Below are positions 54,188 through 62,348 of a DNA stretch of 64,000 nucleotides, piece after piece. Position numbers and translations under genes: made by a program. The stretch lies in contig NZ_CP159342.1 of the NCBI RefSeq assembly GCF_040499845.1, positions 3,906,001 through 3,970,000 on the forward strand, written 5' to 3'. Source of the stretch: Micromonospora sp. CCTCC AA 2012012 (GTDB taxonomy: Bacteria > Actinomycetota > Actinomycetes > Mycobacteriales > Micromonosporaceae). Each line of letters begins with the position of its first letter. Positions within the stretch are counted from its first letter, which is position 1. The notes under the pieces are model-generated. The model ran no database searches, was not told the DNA's origin, and saw only the letters and a program-made list of their open reading frames with translations.

Positions 54188-54982
54188 TCAGGCGGCGCGG
54201 GCGGTGTACCGCTCGCCGTGCCGCTCGACCACCAGCGGCAGGCCGAAGGTCTTCGAGAGGTGGTCGCCGGTGAGCGTCTCGGCGAGCAGGCCCTGCGCCA
54301 CCACCCCGCCCTCGCGCAGCAGCAGCGCGTGGGTGAAGCCGGGCGGGATCTCCTCGACGTGGTGGGTGACCAGCACCAGCGCCGGCGCGTCCGGGTCGTA
54401 CGCCAGCTCGGCCAGCCGGGCCACCAGGTCCTCGCGACCGCCCAGGTCGAGCCCCGCGGCCGGCTCGTCGAGCAGCAGCAGCTCGGGGTCGGTCATCAGC
54501 GCACGGGCGATCTGCACCCGCTTGCGCTCCCCCTCCGACAGCGTCCCGTACGCCCGCTCGGCGAGGTGCCCGATGCCGAGCTGGCCGAGCAGCGCCCGGG
54601 CCCGGTCGGTGTCACTGCGGTCGTAGCTCTCCCGCCAGCGGCCGACCACCGACCAGGCGGCGGTGACCACCACGTCGGTGACCAGCTCGTCGGCCGGCAC
54701 GCGTTCGGCCAGGGCGGCGGTGGAGAAACCGATCCGGGTGCGCAGCTCGTTGACGTCGGTGCGGCCGATCCGCTCGCCGAGCACGTGCGCGGTGCCGACG
54801 GTCGGGTGCAGCCGCCCGGCGGCCAGGTTGAGCAGGGTCGTCTTGCCGGCGCCGTTCGGCCCGAGCACCACCCAGCGCTCGTCCAGCTCGACCCGCCAGT
54901 CCACGTCGTGCAGCAGCGCGGTGCCGGAGCGGCGTACGCCGACACCGTCGAGGCTGACCACCAGATCCGCGTCCACGTTCAC
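54188..54982 (-). CDS. ABC transporter ATPase (YbbL/ModF-like, stand-alone)
   Basis: 264 aa from GTG 54982; TTG 54994 and GTG 54976 are alternatives. Walker A VLGPNGAGKTTLL, signature LSEGERKRVQIAR, Walker B LLLLDEPAAGLD and H-loop VTHHVEEIP. The LGGREDLVARLAEL insert and the lack of a permease gene nearby point to a soluble ABC-F-unlike family with unknown partner. It precedes the ribokinase gene and is divergent from the next ABC system. Confidence 0.88.
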   Translation of the reverse strand: MNVDADLVVSLDGVGVRRSGTALLHDVDWRVELDERWVVLGPNGAGKTTLLNLAAGRLHPTVGTAHVLGERIGRTDVNELRTRIGFSTAALAERVPADELVTDVVVTAAWSVVGRWRESYDRSDTDRARALLGQLGIGHLAERAYGTLSEGERKRVQIARALMTDPELLLLDEPAAGLDLGGREDLVARLAELAYDPDAPALVLVTHHVEEIPPGFTHALLLREGGVVAQGLLAETLTGDHLSKTFGLPLVVERHGERYTARAA

Positions 54983-55113
54983 CCGCCCATCCAACCACGC
55001 AGCGCCGAGGTGCCCCCCACGGGCGGCCCGGCGGCCATAGGGTGGGGCGCCGTGTCGTTCGTCACCAATCCCGGAGGACGGTTCATGCCCGACCGCTGTC
55101 AGGAGCCACGCCG

Positions 55114-56139
55114 ATGAGCGCGGTGATCGAGATCGACGGCCTGCGCAAGACGTTCCACAGCGTGCGGCAGGGGCACCGGGTCGCCGTGGACGGTTTCGAC
55201 CTGCGGGTCGACGCCGGACAGATCCACGGTTTCCTCGGGCCGAACGGCTCGGGCAAGACGACCACGCTGCGCGCCCTGCTCGGGCTGGTCCGGGCCGACG
55301 CCGGCCGGATGAGCGTCTTCGGGGCCAGCTCGCCGCAGGAGCTGCCGGCGGTGGCCGGGCGGGTCGGCGCGATCGTGGAGAGCCCGCAGTTCTTCGGCAA
55401 CTTCACCGCCCACCGCACGTTGCGGCTGCTCGCCCTGGCCGGCGGCGTCCCCACCACGCGGGTCGACGAGGTGCTGGAGCAGGTGGGGCTGCGCGACCGG
55501 GGCGACGAGCGGGTCAAGGGCTATTCGCTGGGCATGAAGCAGCGGCTGGCGGTGGCGTCGGCGCTGCTGAAGGACCCGGAGCTGCTGATCCTCGACGAGC
55601 CGGCGAACGGGCTGGACCCGGCCGGCATCCGGGAGATGCGCGACCTGATGCGGTCGCTCTCCGCGGCCGGCGTCACGGTGCTGCTCTCCAGCCACATCCT
55701 GGCCGAGATCCAGCTGATCTGCGACCACGTCACGATCATCTCGCGGGGCCGCCGGGTGGCCGCCGGTCGGGTGGACGAGGTGCTGGCCGGTTTCGACCAG
55801 CACGAGTTCGCGGTCCGGGTGGCCGACCCGGAGCGCGCGGCGCAGCTGCTGCGGGCCGGCGGACTGGCGGTCACCGAGCACGACGACCAGCTGGTGGTCG
55901 GCGGGGTGGACGAGCCGGAGCTGATCACCCGCACGCTGGGCGAGCAGGGGATCTGGGTACGCGAGCTGGTCCCGCTCCGGCCCGACCTGGAGAGCGTCTT
56001 CCTGGAGCTGACCGGCACCACGCCACACCCGACGGTGCCCCGGCAGGTGGACGGCTCGGTGCTGCCGGACGCCGCACCGCGGGACGCGGTCATCGACCTC
56101 GACGTGCGCGCCGACGAGACCCGGGAGGTGCAGGCGTGA
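55114..56139 (+). CDS. ABC transporter ATPase
   Basis: 341 aa from ATG 55114 (AGGAGCCACGCCG upstream). Walker A LGPNGSGKTTTL, signature YSLGMKQRLAVA, Walker B LLILDEPANGLDP and H-loop LLSSHILAEIQ. The tail after about residue 235 is a regulatory extension of the bacitracin/lantibiotic (BcrA-like) type. Coupled to the permease gene by GTGA. It likely energises export or membrane protection; the cargo is unknown. Confidence 0.92.
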   Translation: MSAVIEIDGLRKTFHSVRQGHRVAVDGFDLRVDAGQIHGFLGPNGSGKTTTLRALLGLVRADAGRMSVFGASSPQELPAVAGRVGAIVESPQFFGNFTAHRTLRLLALAGGVPTTRVDEVLEQVGLRDRGDERVKGYSLGMKQRLAVASALLKDPELLILDEPANGLDPAGIREMRDLMRSLSAAGVTVLLSSHILAEIQLICDHVTIISRGRRVAAGRVDEVLAGFDQHEFAVRVADPERAAQLLRAGGLAVTEHDDQLVVGGVDEPELITRTLGEQGIWVRELVPLRPDLESVFLELTGTTPHPTVPRQVDGSVLPDAAPRDAVIDLDVRADETREVQA

Positions 56140-57146
56140 ACCTGGTCCGTGCCGAGCTGGAGCGGCTGACCGCGCGCCGCTTCGTGCAGTTGATGGTGGT
56201 GCTGCTGCTGGTCGCCTTCGCGGTGACCGCGGCGACCACGCTGGCCGGGTCGCACCGGCCGTCGACCGGGGAGCTGGACCGGGCCCGCGCCGCGGCCAGC
56301 GAACAGGTCGCCAACATGGAGGCGGCGCACGACAAGTGCCTCCGGGTGAAGGCCGGCACGCTCGCGCCGGAGGAGGGCGACTACCTGCCCGCCGACTGCA
56401 GCGAGATCGACCCGGCCCTGATGGACCACCTGCCGGTGATGTCCGACTACCTCAACGGGGTCCTCGTCTTCGCCAACCAGGCCCGGCCGCTGCTCTACTT
56501 CGTCATCGCCTTCCTGGTGCTCTTCGGGTTCCTGGTCGGCGCCTCGTACGTCGGCGCCGACCTGAACTCCGGCGGTGTGGTCAACCTGCTGCTCTGGCGA
56601 CCGCGCCGGCTGGCGGTGCTCGGGGCGAAGCTGGGCACCCTGCTCGGTGCGCTGCTGGTCTTCGCCGCGCTGGCGGCGGCGGCGTTCCTGACGGTGTTCT
56701 GGCTGATCGCGCAGACGACGGGGCTGCCGGGGCGGCTGGACGGGGACTTCTGGCGGTCGCTGGGCGGGACGTACGGGCGGGGGTTGGTCCTGGTGCTGCT
56801 GGCGGCGGCGGTGGGCTTCGCGATCGCCACGCTGGGCCGGCACACCTCGGCGGCGCTGGGCACCGTGGCGGCGTACCTGGTGGTGTGGGAACTGGGGGCG
56901 CGGCTGGTGTTCCAGATCCTCGACACGGCCCGACCGGACCAGTGGATGCTCTCCAGCTATGTCGGTGCCTGGCTGAGCGGGGAGGTGCGGTTCGTCGACC
57001 GGCACGCCTGCCGCGGCGGGGTGAGCGACTTCTGTGAGGGCCTCTACACGCTGACCTGGGCGCCGGGGCTGGCGGTGCTGCTCGGCCTGACGGCGGTGCT
57101 GGTGGTGGCCGCGTTCACCACGTTCCGTCGCCGCGACCTGATCTGA
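56136..57146 (+). CDS. ABC-2 type permease partner
   Basis: 336 aa from GTG 56136. First helix at about 17-36, a long extracytoplasmic loop of about 80 residues with Cys68 and Cys88, then five helices (about 120-145, 170-200, 215-240, 245-262 and 305-325). Conserved RPLLYFVIAFLVLFGFLVGASYVGADLNSGGVVNLLLWRPRR. It forms a BcrAB-like pair with the ATPase just before it. A strong hairpin follows. Confidence 0.9.
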   Translation: MNLVRAELERLTARRFVQLMVVLLLVAFAVTAATTLAGSHRPSTGELDRARAAASEQVANMEAAHDKCLRVKAGTLAPEEGDYLPADCSEIDPALMDHLPVMSDYLNGVLVFANQARPLLYFVIAFLVLFGFLVGASYVGADLNSGGVVNLLLWRPRRLAVLGAKLGTLLGALLVFAALAAAAFLTVFWLIAQTTGLPGRLDGDFWRSLGGTYGRGLVLVLLAAAVGFAIATLGRHTSAALGTVAAYLVVWELGARLVFQILDTARPDQWMLSSYVGAWLSGEVRFVDRHACRGGVSDFCEGLYTLTWAPGLAVLLGLTAVLVVAAFTTFRRRDLI

Positions 57147-57154
57147 GGCCCGGC

Positions 57155-57197
57155 GTACGGCCCCCGTCCGGCGCTGCGGCGGCGACGGGGGCCGTAC
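57155..57197 (+). terminator. Terminator-like hairpin between convergent genes
   Basis: GTACGGCCCCCGTC (57155-57168) pairs perfectly with GACGGGGGCCGTAC (57184-57197), 15-nt loop. It ends the ABC pair and may also serve the ROK gene on the other strand. Confidence 0.75.
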
Positions 57198-57296
57198 CCG
57201 TTTCCGGCAACTCCTTGCAAGGGCGACCCACCTCGTGAAGAATTCCTTCACATGGCGGCGGCGCGGGCGACGACGGCCGGCGGGGTCCCCGCCCGG

Positions 57297-58472
57297 TCAG
57301 CCGACCGTCGACCCGAACAGCTCGTCCCGGACGGCGTCCAACGCGGTACGCAGCGCGCCGCGCAGGATCGGCTCCTCGGTCAGCCCGGTCGGCACCACCC
57401 GGGGCCGGACCAGCGTGATCGCGGCGACCTCGTGCTGCACCCGCTCGGCCAGCGCCGCGCCGCCCGCCTGACCCACCTCACCGGCGAGCACCACCAGCGG
57501 CGGGTCCAGCACCACGCAGGTGCTGGCCACCCCGAGGGCCAGCCGCCGGGCCAGCTCGTCCAGCAGGGGCCCGCCGGCGGTGCCGGCGGCGATGGCGGCG
57601 CGCACCGCATCCGCGGCGGTGTCCGCGGCGAAGCCGTGCTCGGCGGCGACCGCGCGTACCGCGTCCCCGCCGGCGAGCTGCTGGAAGGCCGGCTTGGCCC
57701 GCTTGGCGACGTCCCGCGGAATGGGCACGCCGGGCACCGGCAGGTAGCCGATCTCGCCGGCCGCCCCGGTGCTGCCGTGGTGCAGCCGACCGCCGAGCAC
57801 GATCGCCAGGCCGACGCCCGCACCCACCCAGACCAGCACGAAGTCGCCCAGCCCCTGCGCGGCGCCGGACTGCGCCTCGGCGACCGCGGCGAGGTTGACG
57901 TCGTTCTCGAAGACCACCGGGGTGTGCAGGTCGTCGCGGAGCGCCGCGAGCAGGCCGCTGTGCCAGCGCGGCAGGTTGAAGGCGAAGGTGATGTCGCCGG
58001 TGCCCGGGTCGACCAGGCCGGGGGTGCCCAGCACGATCCGCCGTACGCTCGACAGCTCCGCGCCGGCGCTGCTCACCGCCCGGACCACGGCGTTGTGCAC
58101 CACGCCCACCGGGTCGTCGGTGTCCCGGGTGGACTGCTCCACCCGGCCGATCACCGCGCCGGTGATGTCGGCGCACGCCGCCACCACCCGGTCCGCGCCG
58201 ACGTCCACCCCGACGACGTGGGCGCTGCCCGGCCGGACGGCGTAGAGCTGGGCGTTCGGGCCCCGCCCACCGGCCTGCTCGCCAACCCGGGTGACCAGGC
58301 CGCGCTCCTCCAGCCGCTCCACCAGCTGGCTGGCGGTGACCTTGGACAGCCCGGTCAGCTCGCCGAGCCGGGCCCGGGTGAGGGGACCCTGTTCGAGGAG
58401 CAGCTCCAGCGCCGCGCGGTCGTTGAGCGCCCGCAACAGGCGGGGGGTGCCGGGCAGCCGGGTCGCACTCAT
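57297..58472 (-). CDS. ROK-family transcriptional repressor (NagC/XylR-like)
   Basis: 391 aa from ATG 58472 (AGAGGACGTGGC upstream). N-terminal winged helix-turn-helix (RAALELLLEQGPLTRARLGELTGLSKVTASQLVERLEERG) followed by a ROK sugar-kinase-like domain (VVGVDVGADRVV, FENDVNLAAVAEAQSG, WVGAGVGLAIVLGGRLHHG). The usual zinc-binding CxCGxxGC motif of active ROK proteins is absent, which suggests a pure sensor. It is divergent from a GH3 hexosaminidase-like gene and the intergenic region carries an operator-like site, so its effector is likely an amino sugar (inferred). Confidence 0.9.
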   Translation of the reverse strand: MSATRLPGTPRLLRALNDRAALELLLEQGPLTRARLGELTGLSKVTASQLVERLEERGLVTRVGEQAGGRGPNAQLYAVRPGSAHVVGVDVGADRVVAACADITGAVIGRVEQSTRDTDDPVGVVHNAVVRAVSSAGAELSSVRRIVLGTPGLVDPGTGDITFAFNLPRWHSGLLAALRDDLHTPVVFENDVNLAAVAEAQSGAAQGLGDFVLVWVGAGVGLAIVLGGRLHHGSTGAAGEIGYLPVPGVPIPRDVAKRAKPAFQQLAGGDAVRAVAAEHGFAADTAADAVRAAIAAGTAGGPLLDELARRLALGVASTCVVLDPPLVVLAGEVGQAGGAALAERVQHEVAAITLVRPRVVPTGLTEEPILRGALRTALDAVRDELFGSTVG

Positions 58473-58490
58473 GCCACGTCCTCTATTTTC

Positions 58491-58507
58491 AGTAAACCTT
58501 GTTAATC
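58491..58507. promoter_or_regulatory. Candidate ROK operator
   Basis: AGTAAAC-CTT-GTTAATC, an imperfect inverted repeat (5 of 7 pairs) in an AT-rich patch 19 bp before the ROK gene. ROK repressors often bind AT-rich sites of this shape. Confidence 0.45.
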
Positions 58508-58649
58508 ACAAACGACCTGCAGAACGGGTGTCCGTAAGCGTATCGGCCGCCCGGAACCGGAGCCCTCGGACGACCCGTCAGCGACACCACCCGGGACGGC
58601 CGCCTCCGGTGCGACACTCGTGCCGTCCGGCACCGGAAGGGGAGATCAC

Positions 58650-60101
58650 GTGGGGCTGGATCCAGGACTGCGTCGGCTCGCGCTCGGCACGCTGCTCGCC
58701 GCGTACCCGGGGCCGGTGCCGCCCGAGTGGGCGGTGCGGCTGCTGGCCGACGGGCTCGCCGGGCACACCCTCTTCGGCACCAACGTCCACGACCCCGCCC
58801 AGCTGGCGGCGAGCACCGCCGCGCTGCGTACCGGGCGGGCCGACGCGATCGTGGCGATCGACGAGGAGGGCGGCGACGTGACCCGGCTGGCGCACGCCAC
58901 CGGCAGCCCGTACCCGGGCAACGCGGCGCTCGGCGCGATCGACGACCCGGCACTGACCCGCGAGGTCTACGCGGCGATCGGCGGGGAGTTGGCCGCCCTC
59001 GGCATCACGGTCGACCTGGCGCCGACGGTGGACGTCAACACCGCCGACGAGAATCCGGTCATCGGCACCCGTTCGTTCGGCGCCGACCCGCTCCGGGTGG
59101 CGGTGCACTCGGCCGCCGCCGTGGCCGGCCTCCAGGCGACCGGGGTCGCCGCCTGCGCGAAGCACTTCCCTGGCCACGGCGCGACCGTCGCCGACTCCCA
59201 CCACGAGCTGCCCACCGTCGACGTCTCCCCCGCCGTGCTGCGCGAGCGGGACCTGCCGCCCTTCGCCGCGGTGATCGACGCCGGGGTCCGGGCGATCATG
59301 ACCGCGCACATCCGGGTGCCGGCGCTGACCGGCGACGGTCCCGCCACCTTCAGCCGGGCCGTCCTGGTCGACCTGCTGCGCGCCGAGTACGGCTTCACCG
59401 GCACGGTGATCACCGACGCGCTGGAGATGAAGGGCGCCGCGCTCGCCGCCGGTGGGGTCGGACCGGCCGCCGTCCGCGCCCTGGCCGCCGGGGCGGACCT
59501 GCTCTGCATCGGCGCGCAGGTCGACGCCGAGCTGGTCGAACGGGTCGCCGCCGAGATCGTCGGCGCGCTCGGCGACGGCCGGCTGGACCGGGCCCGGGTG
59601 GAGGAGGCCGCCGGGCGCGCCGCCGCCCTGGCCGCCTCGTCGGGCCCCGTCGGCCCGCCGACCCCCGCCGTGGACGGGCTCGGCTACGCCGCCGCCCGGC
59701 GCGCGGTCCGCGTCGAGGGCGACCTCGCCGGGCTGGTCGCGCCGCTGGTCGTGCAGCTGCACGCCGCCTCCACCATCGCGCAGGGGCGGGTGCCGTGGGG
59801 GCTGGGCCCGCACCTCGTCGGCGCCGAGGAGGTCCGGGTGGTGGCCGGCGAGACCGACGCCGCGCAGCTGCGCCGGCTCGCCGGGGTACGCCCGATCGTG
59901 CTGGTCGGCCGGCACCTGCACCGGCTGCCGGGCGGGCCGGCGCTGGTCGACGCGCTGGCCGCCGCGCACCCGGTGACGGTGGTCGAGATGGGCTGGCCGG
60001 GCAGCTGGCGACCGACCGGGGTCCGCGCCTTCGTCACCACGTACGGCGCCAGCCACGCCAACGGCCGCGCGGCGGCGCAGGTCCTGGGTCTCGCCGACTG
60101 A
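58650..60101 (+). CDS. GH3 beta-N-acetylhexosaminidase-like (NagZ family)
   Basis: 483 aa from GTG 58650 (AAGGGGAG upstream; the ATG-like start at 58620 is weaker). TIM-barrel with KHFPGHG at 171-177 and the His/Asp dyad motif DSHHELP at 182-188 (catalytic acid/base His184), and nucleophile Asp256 in VITDALEMKG. No signal peptide, so cytoplasmic. A C-terminal extension of about 130 residues (about 350-483, ending in VTTYGASHANGRAAAQVLG) goes beyond NagZ and resembles the C-terminal domain of some actinobacterial GH3 enzymes. Role: peptidoglycan or chitin fragment recycling, probably under the divergent ROK repressor. Confidence 0.88.
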   Translation: MGLDPGLRRLALGTLLAAYPGPVPPEWAVRLLADGLAGHTLFGTNVHDPAQLAASTAALRTGRADAIVAIDEEGGDVTRLAHATGSPYPGNAALGAIDDPALTREVYAAIGGELAALGITVDLAPTVDVNTADENPVIGTRSFGADPLRVAVHSAAAVAGLQATGVAACAKHFPGHGATVADSHHELPTVDVSPAVLRERDLPPFAAVIDAGVRAIMTAHIRVPALTGDGPATFSRAVLVDLLRAEYGFTGTVITDALEMKGAALAAGGVGPAAVRALAAGADLLCIGAQVDAELVERVAAEIVGALGDGRLDRARVEEAAGRAAALAASSGPVGPPTPAVDGLGYAAARRAVRVEGDLAGLVAPLVVQLHAASTIAQGRVPWGLGPHLVGAEEVRVVAGETDAAQLRRLAGVRPIVLVGRHLHRLPGGPALVDALAAAHPVTVVEMGWPGSWRPTGVRAFVTTYGASHANGRAAAQVLGLAD

Positions 60102-60181
60102 ACCGGTCCGACCGGGGCCGACGGCGGGACGACGACGGGGGTGGAGTGGTCGGGCGGGGGCCCTGGGTCGGGTGAGCCGGG

Positions 60182-60538
60182 TCAGCTGAGCCGGCGCCAG
60201 CCCGGCTGGACGGTGGACCGACCGTCGCCGTCGGTGAGGCCGAGCAGGCCGTCCACGGCGGTGATCCGCAGGACCCGCGCGACCACCGGCCGGGCGTTGG
60301 TCACCCGGAGGGTGGCGCCCCGGCCGACCGCCTCGGCGGCTCCGCGCAGCAGCGAGCCGACGCCGGTGGAGTCCAGGTAGGGGACGTCGGTGAGGTCGAC
60401 GACGATCTCCACCACACCGGCCCGGCGGAGCACCTCGTCCAGGGTCTGGTCGAGCCGCGCCGCGCTGGCCATGTCGATCTCACCGGTCGGGGCGACCGTC
60501 AGCTGACCGGGCCCGGTGTCCCGCGTGCCGATGTGCAT
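60182..60538 (-). CDS. STAS-domain anti-sigma factor antagonist
   Basis: 118 aa from ATG 60538 (run of G with GGGGGGAC upstream). STAS fold: LTVAPTGEIDMASAARLDQTLDEVLRR and VVDLTDVPYLDSTGVGSLLRGA, with the phosphorylatable Ser in DSTGVGSL. It works by partner switching, releasing a sigma factor from an anti-sigma kinase; no kinase gene adjoins it. The SpoIIE phosphatase at 14,550 is a possible distant partner only. Confidence 0.93.
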   Translation of the reverse strand: MHIGTRDTGPGQLTVAPTGEIDMASAARLDQTLDEVLRRAGVVEIVVDLTDVPYLDSTGVGSLLRGAAEAVGRGATLRVTNARPVVARVLRITAVDGLLGLTDGDGRSTVQPGWRRLS

Positions 60539-60635
60539 GTCCCCCCCTGCCCGGAACCGACCCCCGTCCACTGCCGAGGGCGACCATACCGGGCCACCAC
60601 CCCGGCCCACCACGGACGGACCGGCGACCCCGCTA

Positions 60636-60649
60636 TTGAACGCGTTCAA
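60636..60649. promoter_or_regulatory. TetR-type operator 1, over the -35 box
   Basis: Perfect 14-bp palindrome TTGAACGCGTTCAA. Its left part is the -35 element of the downstream promoter, so bound repressor would exclude polymerase. Confidence 0.8.
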
Positions 60650-60664
60650 GTTTCGTCCTACAGT
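60636..60664 (+). promoter_or_regulatory. Promoter of the membrane protein-DCC-tetR operon
   Basis: -35 TTGAAC (60636-60641) and -10 TACAGT (60659-60664), spacer exactly 17 bp. The predicted start is near 60671. Confidence 0.75.
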
Positions 60665-60679
60665 GAGTCCCGACGGTAT

Positions 60680-60693
60680 TTGAACGTGTTCAA
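60680..60693. promoter_or_regulatory. TetR-type operator 2, in the leader
   Basis: TTGAACGTGTTCAA, same palindrome with one central change, centred 44 bp (four helical turns) from operator 1. It lies just before the ribosome-binding site GGGGAG of the first gene. Confidence 0.8.
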
Positions 60694-60706
60694 GGGGAGC
60701 GACGGG

Positions 60707-61168
60707 ATGGACGTCAAGGTCTGGATGTACCTGGTCTATCTGGCGATAAGCATCGGCCTGACCGTGTGGGTGGCGCGGGCGCTCGCCCGCAACGGCCTGG
60801 TCTTCCTGGCCGACGTCTTCGCCGACGAGCGGCTGGCCAACGCGGTGAACAGCCTCCTCGTGGTCGGCTTCTACCTGCTCAACCTCGGCTATGTGACGGT
60901 GGCCATGAAGCACGCCGACCCGGTGCTCGGCGCCAGTCAGGCGATGGAGGAGCTGTCCCTGAAGATCGGCGCCGTGCTGCTGGTGCTCGGCGCCCTGCAC
61001 TTCTTCAACGTCTTCGCCCTCGGGCGCTACCGGCGGGGTCGGCTCCGCGCGACCAGCACCCACCCGCCGATCGCACCGGTGGCCCACCTGCAGGTAGCGC
61101 CCGAGGCCCGCCCGGCCCAGCCCGTCGGGGCGCAGGCCGGGCCCACCCCGCCCGTGCCGGCGCGATGA
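60707..61168 (+). CDS. Small membrane protein, first gene of TetR operon
   Basis: 153 aa from ATG 60707 (AAGGGGAG upstream). Three helices (about 6-26, 46-66 and 82-105: VYLAISIGLTVWVARALA, LLVVGFYLLNLGYVTVAM, LKIGAVLLVLGALHFFNVF) and a Pro/Ala-rich tail. The conserved-looking FADERLANAVNSLLVVGFYLLNLGYV stretch suggests an orderly family, but I cannot name it with confidence. Its stop overlaps the DCC gene start (ATGA). Confidence 0.75.
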   Translation: MDVKVWMYLVYLAISIGLTVWVARALARNGLVFLADVFADERLANAVNSLLVVGFYLLNLGYVTVAMKHADPVLGASQAMEELSLKIGAVLLVLGALHFFNVFALGRYRRGRLRATSTHPPIAPVAHLQVAPEARPAQPVGAQAGPTPPVPAR

Positions 61169-61680
61169 CCGCTCCCACCGGGGGCGGGAGGAACGAGCCG
61201 GCGGACCCCACCGGGCACGGGGCCGGTGGGGTCCGCTGGTTCACCGTCCTCTACGACGCGTACTGCCCGGTGTGCCGGGCCGCCCGACGCTGGCTGGCGT
61301 CGCGCGCCCAGCTCGTACCCCTGGAGTTCGTGCCGGCCGGGTCGGCGGAGGCCCGGCGGCGCTTCCCCGGCCTCGACCACGACGCGACGCTGCGGGACCT
61401 GACCGTGGTCGCCGACACCGGCGCGGTCTACGCCGGGGACGGCGCCTGGTTCGCCTGCCTCTGGGCGCTGGCCGACCACCGCGGGACCGCCGAACGCCTG
61501 TCCCGCCCGCACCTGCTGCCGCTGGCCCGGCGGGTGGTGACCACCGCCTCCTCGGTACGGGAGCTGGTCCGGGAACCACGGCCCGACCCGGGATACGGTG
61601 ACGACGATGACCGAGCAGACTGCGCCGACGACCGCTGCGGACTCCCCGACCACCGGAGAACCGGCGACCCCCCGTGGTGA
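61165..61680 (+). CDS. DCC-family (DUF393) thiol-disulfide oxidoreductase-like protein
   Basis: 171 aa from ATG 61165. DCC motif YDAYCPVC (DxxCxxC) near residue 32, then RRFPGLDHDATLRDLTVV and VYAGDGAWFACLWAL, typical of DUF393. The fold is thioredoxin-like and may handle disulfides. The C-terminal 40 residues (GYGDDDDRADCADDRCGL) overlap the tetR start and have two further Cys, possibly a by-product of the overlap. Confidence 0.88.
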   Translation: MTAPTGGGRNEPADPTGHGAGGVRWFTVLYDAYCPVCRAARRWLASRAQLVPLEFVPAGSAEARRRFPGLDHDATLRDLTVVADTGAVYAGDGAWFACLWALADHRGTAERLSRPHLLPLARRVVTTASSVRELVREPRPDPGYGDDDDRADCADDRCGLPDHRRTGDPPW

Positions 61681-62320
61681 GCAGACCCGGCAGCTCATCC
61701 TGGACACCGCGATGCGGCTGTTCCGCGAACGCGGCTACGCCCGGACCACGATGCGCGGGATCGCCCAGGAGGCGGGCGTGGCGGTGGGCAACGCCTACTA
61801 CTACTTCGGCTCCAAGGACCACCTGATCCAGGAGTTCTACACCGGCACCCAGGTCGAGCACCGGGCCGCCGCCCGGCCGGTGCTCGACCGGGAGCGCGAC
61901 TTCGCCGCCCGACTCGGCGGGGTGCTGCACGCCGGGGTGGACGTGCTCACGCCGTACCACGCCTTCGCGGCGACCTTCTTCAAGACCGCGGCCGAGCCGA
62001 CGTCGCCGCTGAGCCCCTTCTCGGCGGAGTCCTCGGCGGCCCGGGACGCGTCGATCGCGCTCTTCCGCGAGGTGCTGGAGGGCTCCACCGCACGGGTCGA
62101 CCCCGAGCTGCGCCCGGAGCTGCCGGACCTGCTCTGGCTCGCCTACCTGGGGATCGTCCTGTACTGGGTGCACGACCGCTCGCCGGAGCAGGCGAAGACC
62201 CGGCGACTCATCGACGGCGTGGTCCCGCTGATCGACCGGCTGGTCGGGCTGTCCCGGCTGCGGGTGCTGCGGCCGGTCACCCGGCAGGCGCTCGACCTGA
62301 TCCGCACCCTGCGGCACTGA
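61607..62320 (+). CDS. TetR-family regulator of the operon
   Basis: 237 aa from ATG 61607 (GTG 61598 also in frame). TetR helix-turn-helix (LILDTAMRLFRERGYARTTMRGIAQEAGVAVGNAYYYFGSKDHLI) after a Thr/Pro-rich start. The C-terminal ligand domain is helical (FAATFFKTAAEPTSPLSPFSAESSAARD). It overlaps the DCC gene by 74 bp and most likely represses its own operon through the two palindromes at 60,636 and 60,680. The ligand is unknown. Confidence 0.92.
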   Translation: MTEQTAPTTAADSPTTGEPATPRGEQTRQLILDTAMRLFRERGYARTTMRGIAQEAGVAVGNAYYYFGSKDHLIQEFYTGTQVEHRAAARPVLDRERDFAARLGGVLHAGVDVLTPYHAFAATFFKTAAEPTSPLSPFSAESSAARDASIALFREVLEGSTARVDPELRPELPDLLWLAYLGIVLYWVHDRSPEQAKTRRLIDGVVPLIDRLVGLSRLRVLRPVTRQALDLIRTLRH

Positions 62321-62348
62321 CCCGACCGCCGTCGTCGACCCCGGCGGC

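Noticed and set aside
56136..57146. Antibiotic biosynthetic cluster around the ABC pairs
   Set aside because: No polyketide, peptide or terpene synthase genes occur anywhere in the window.
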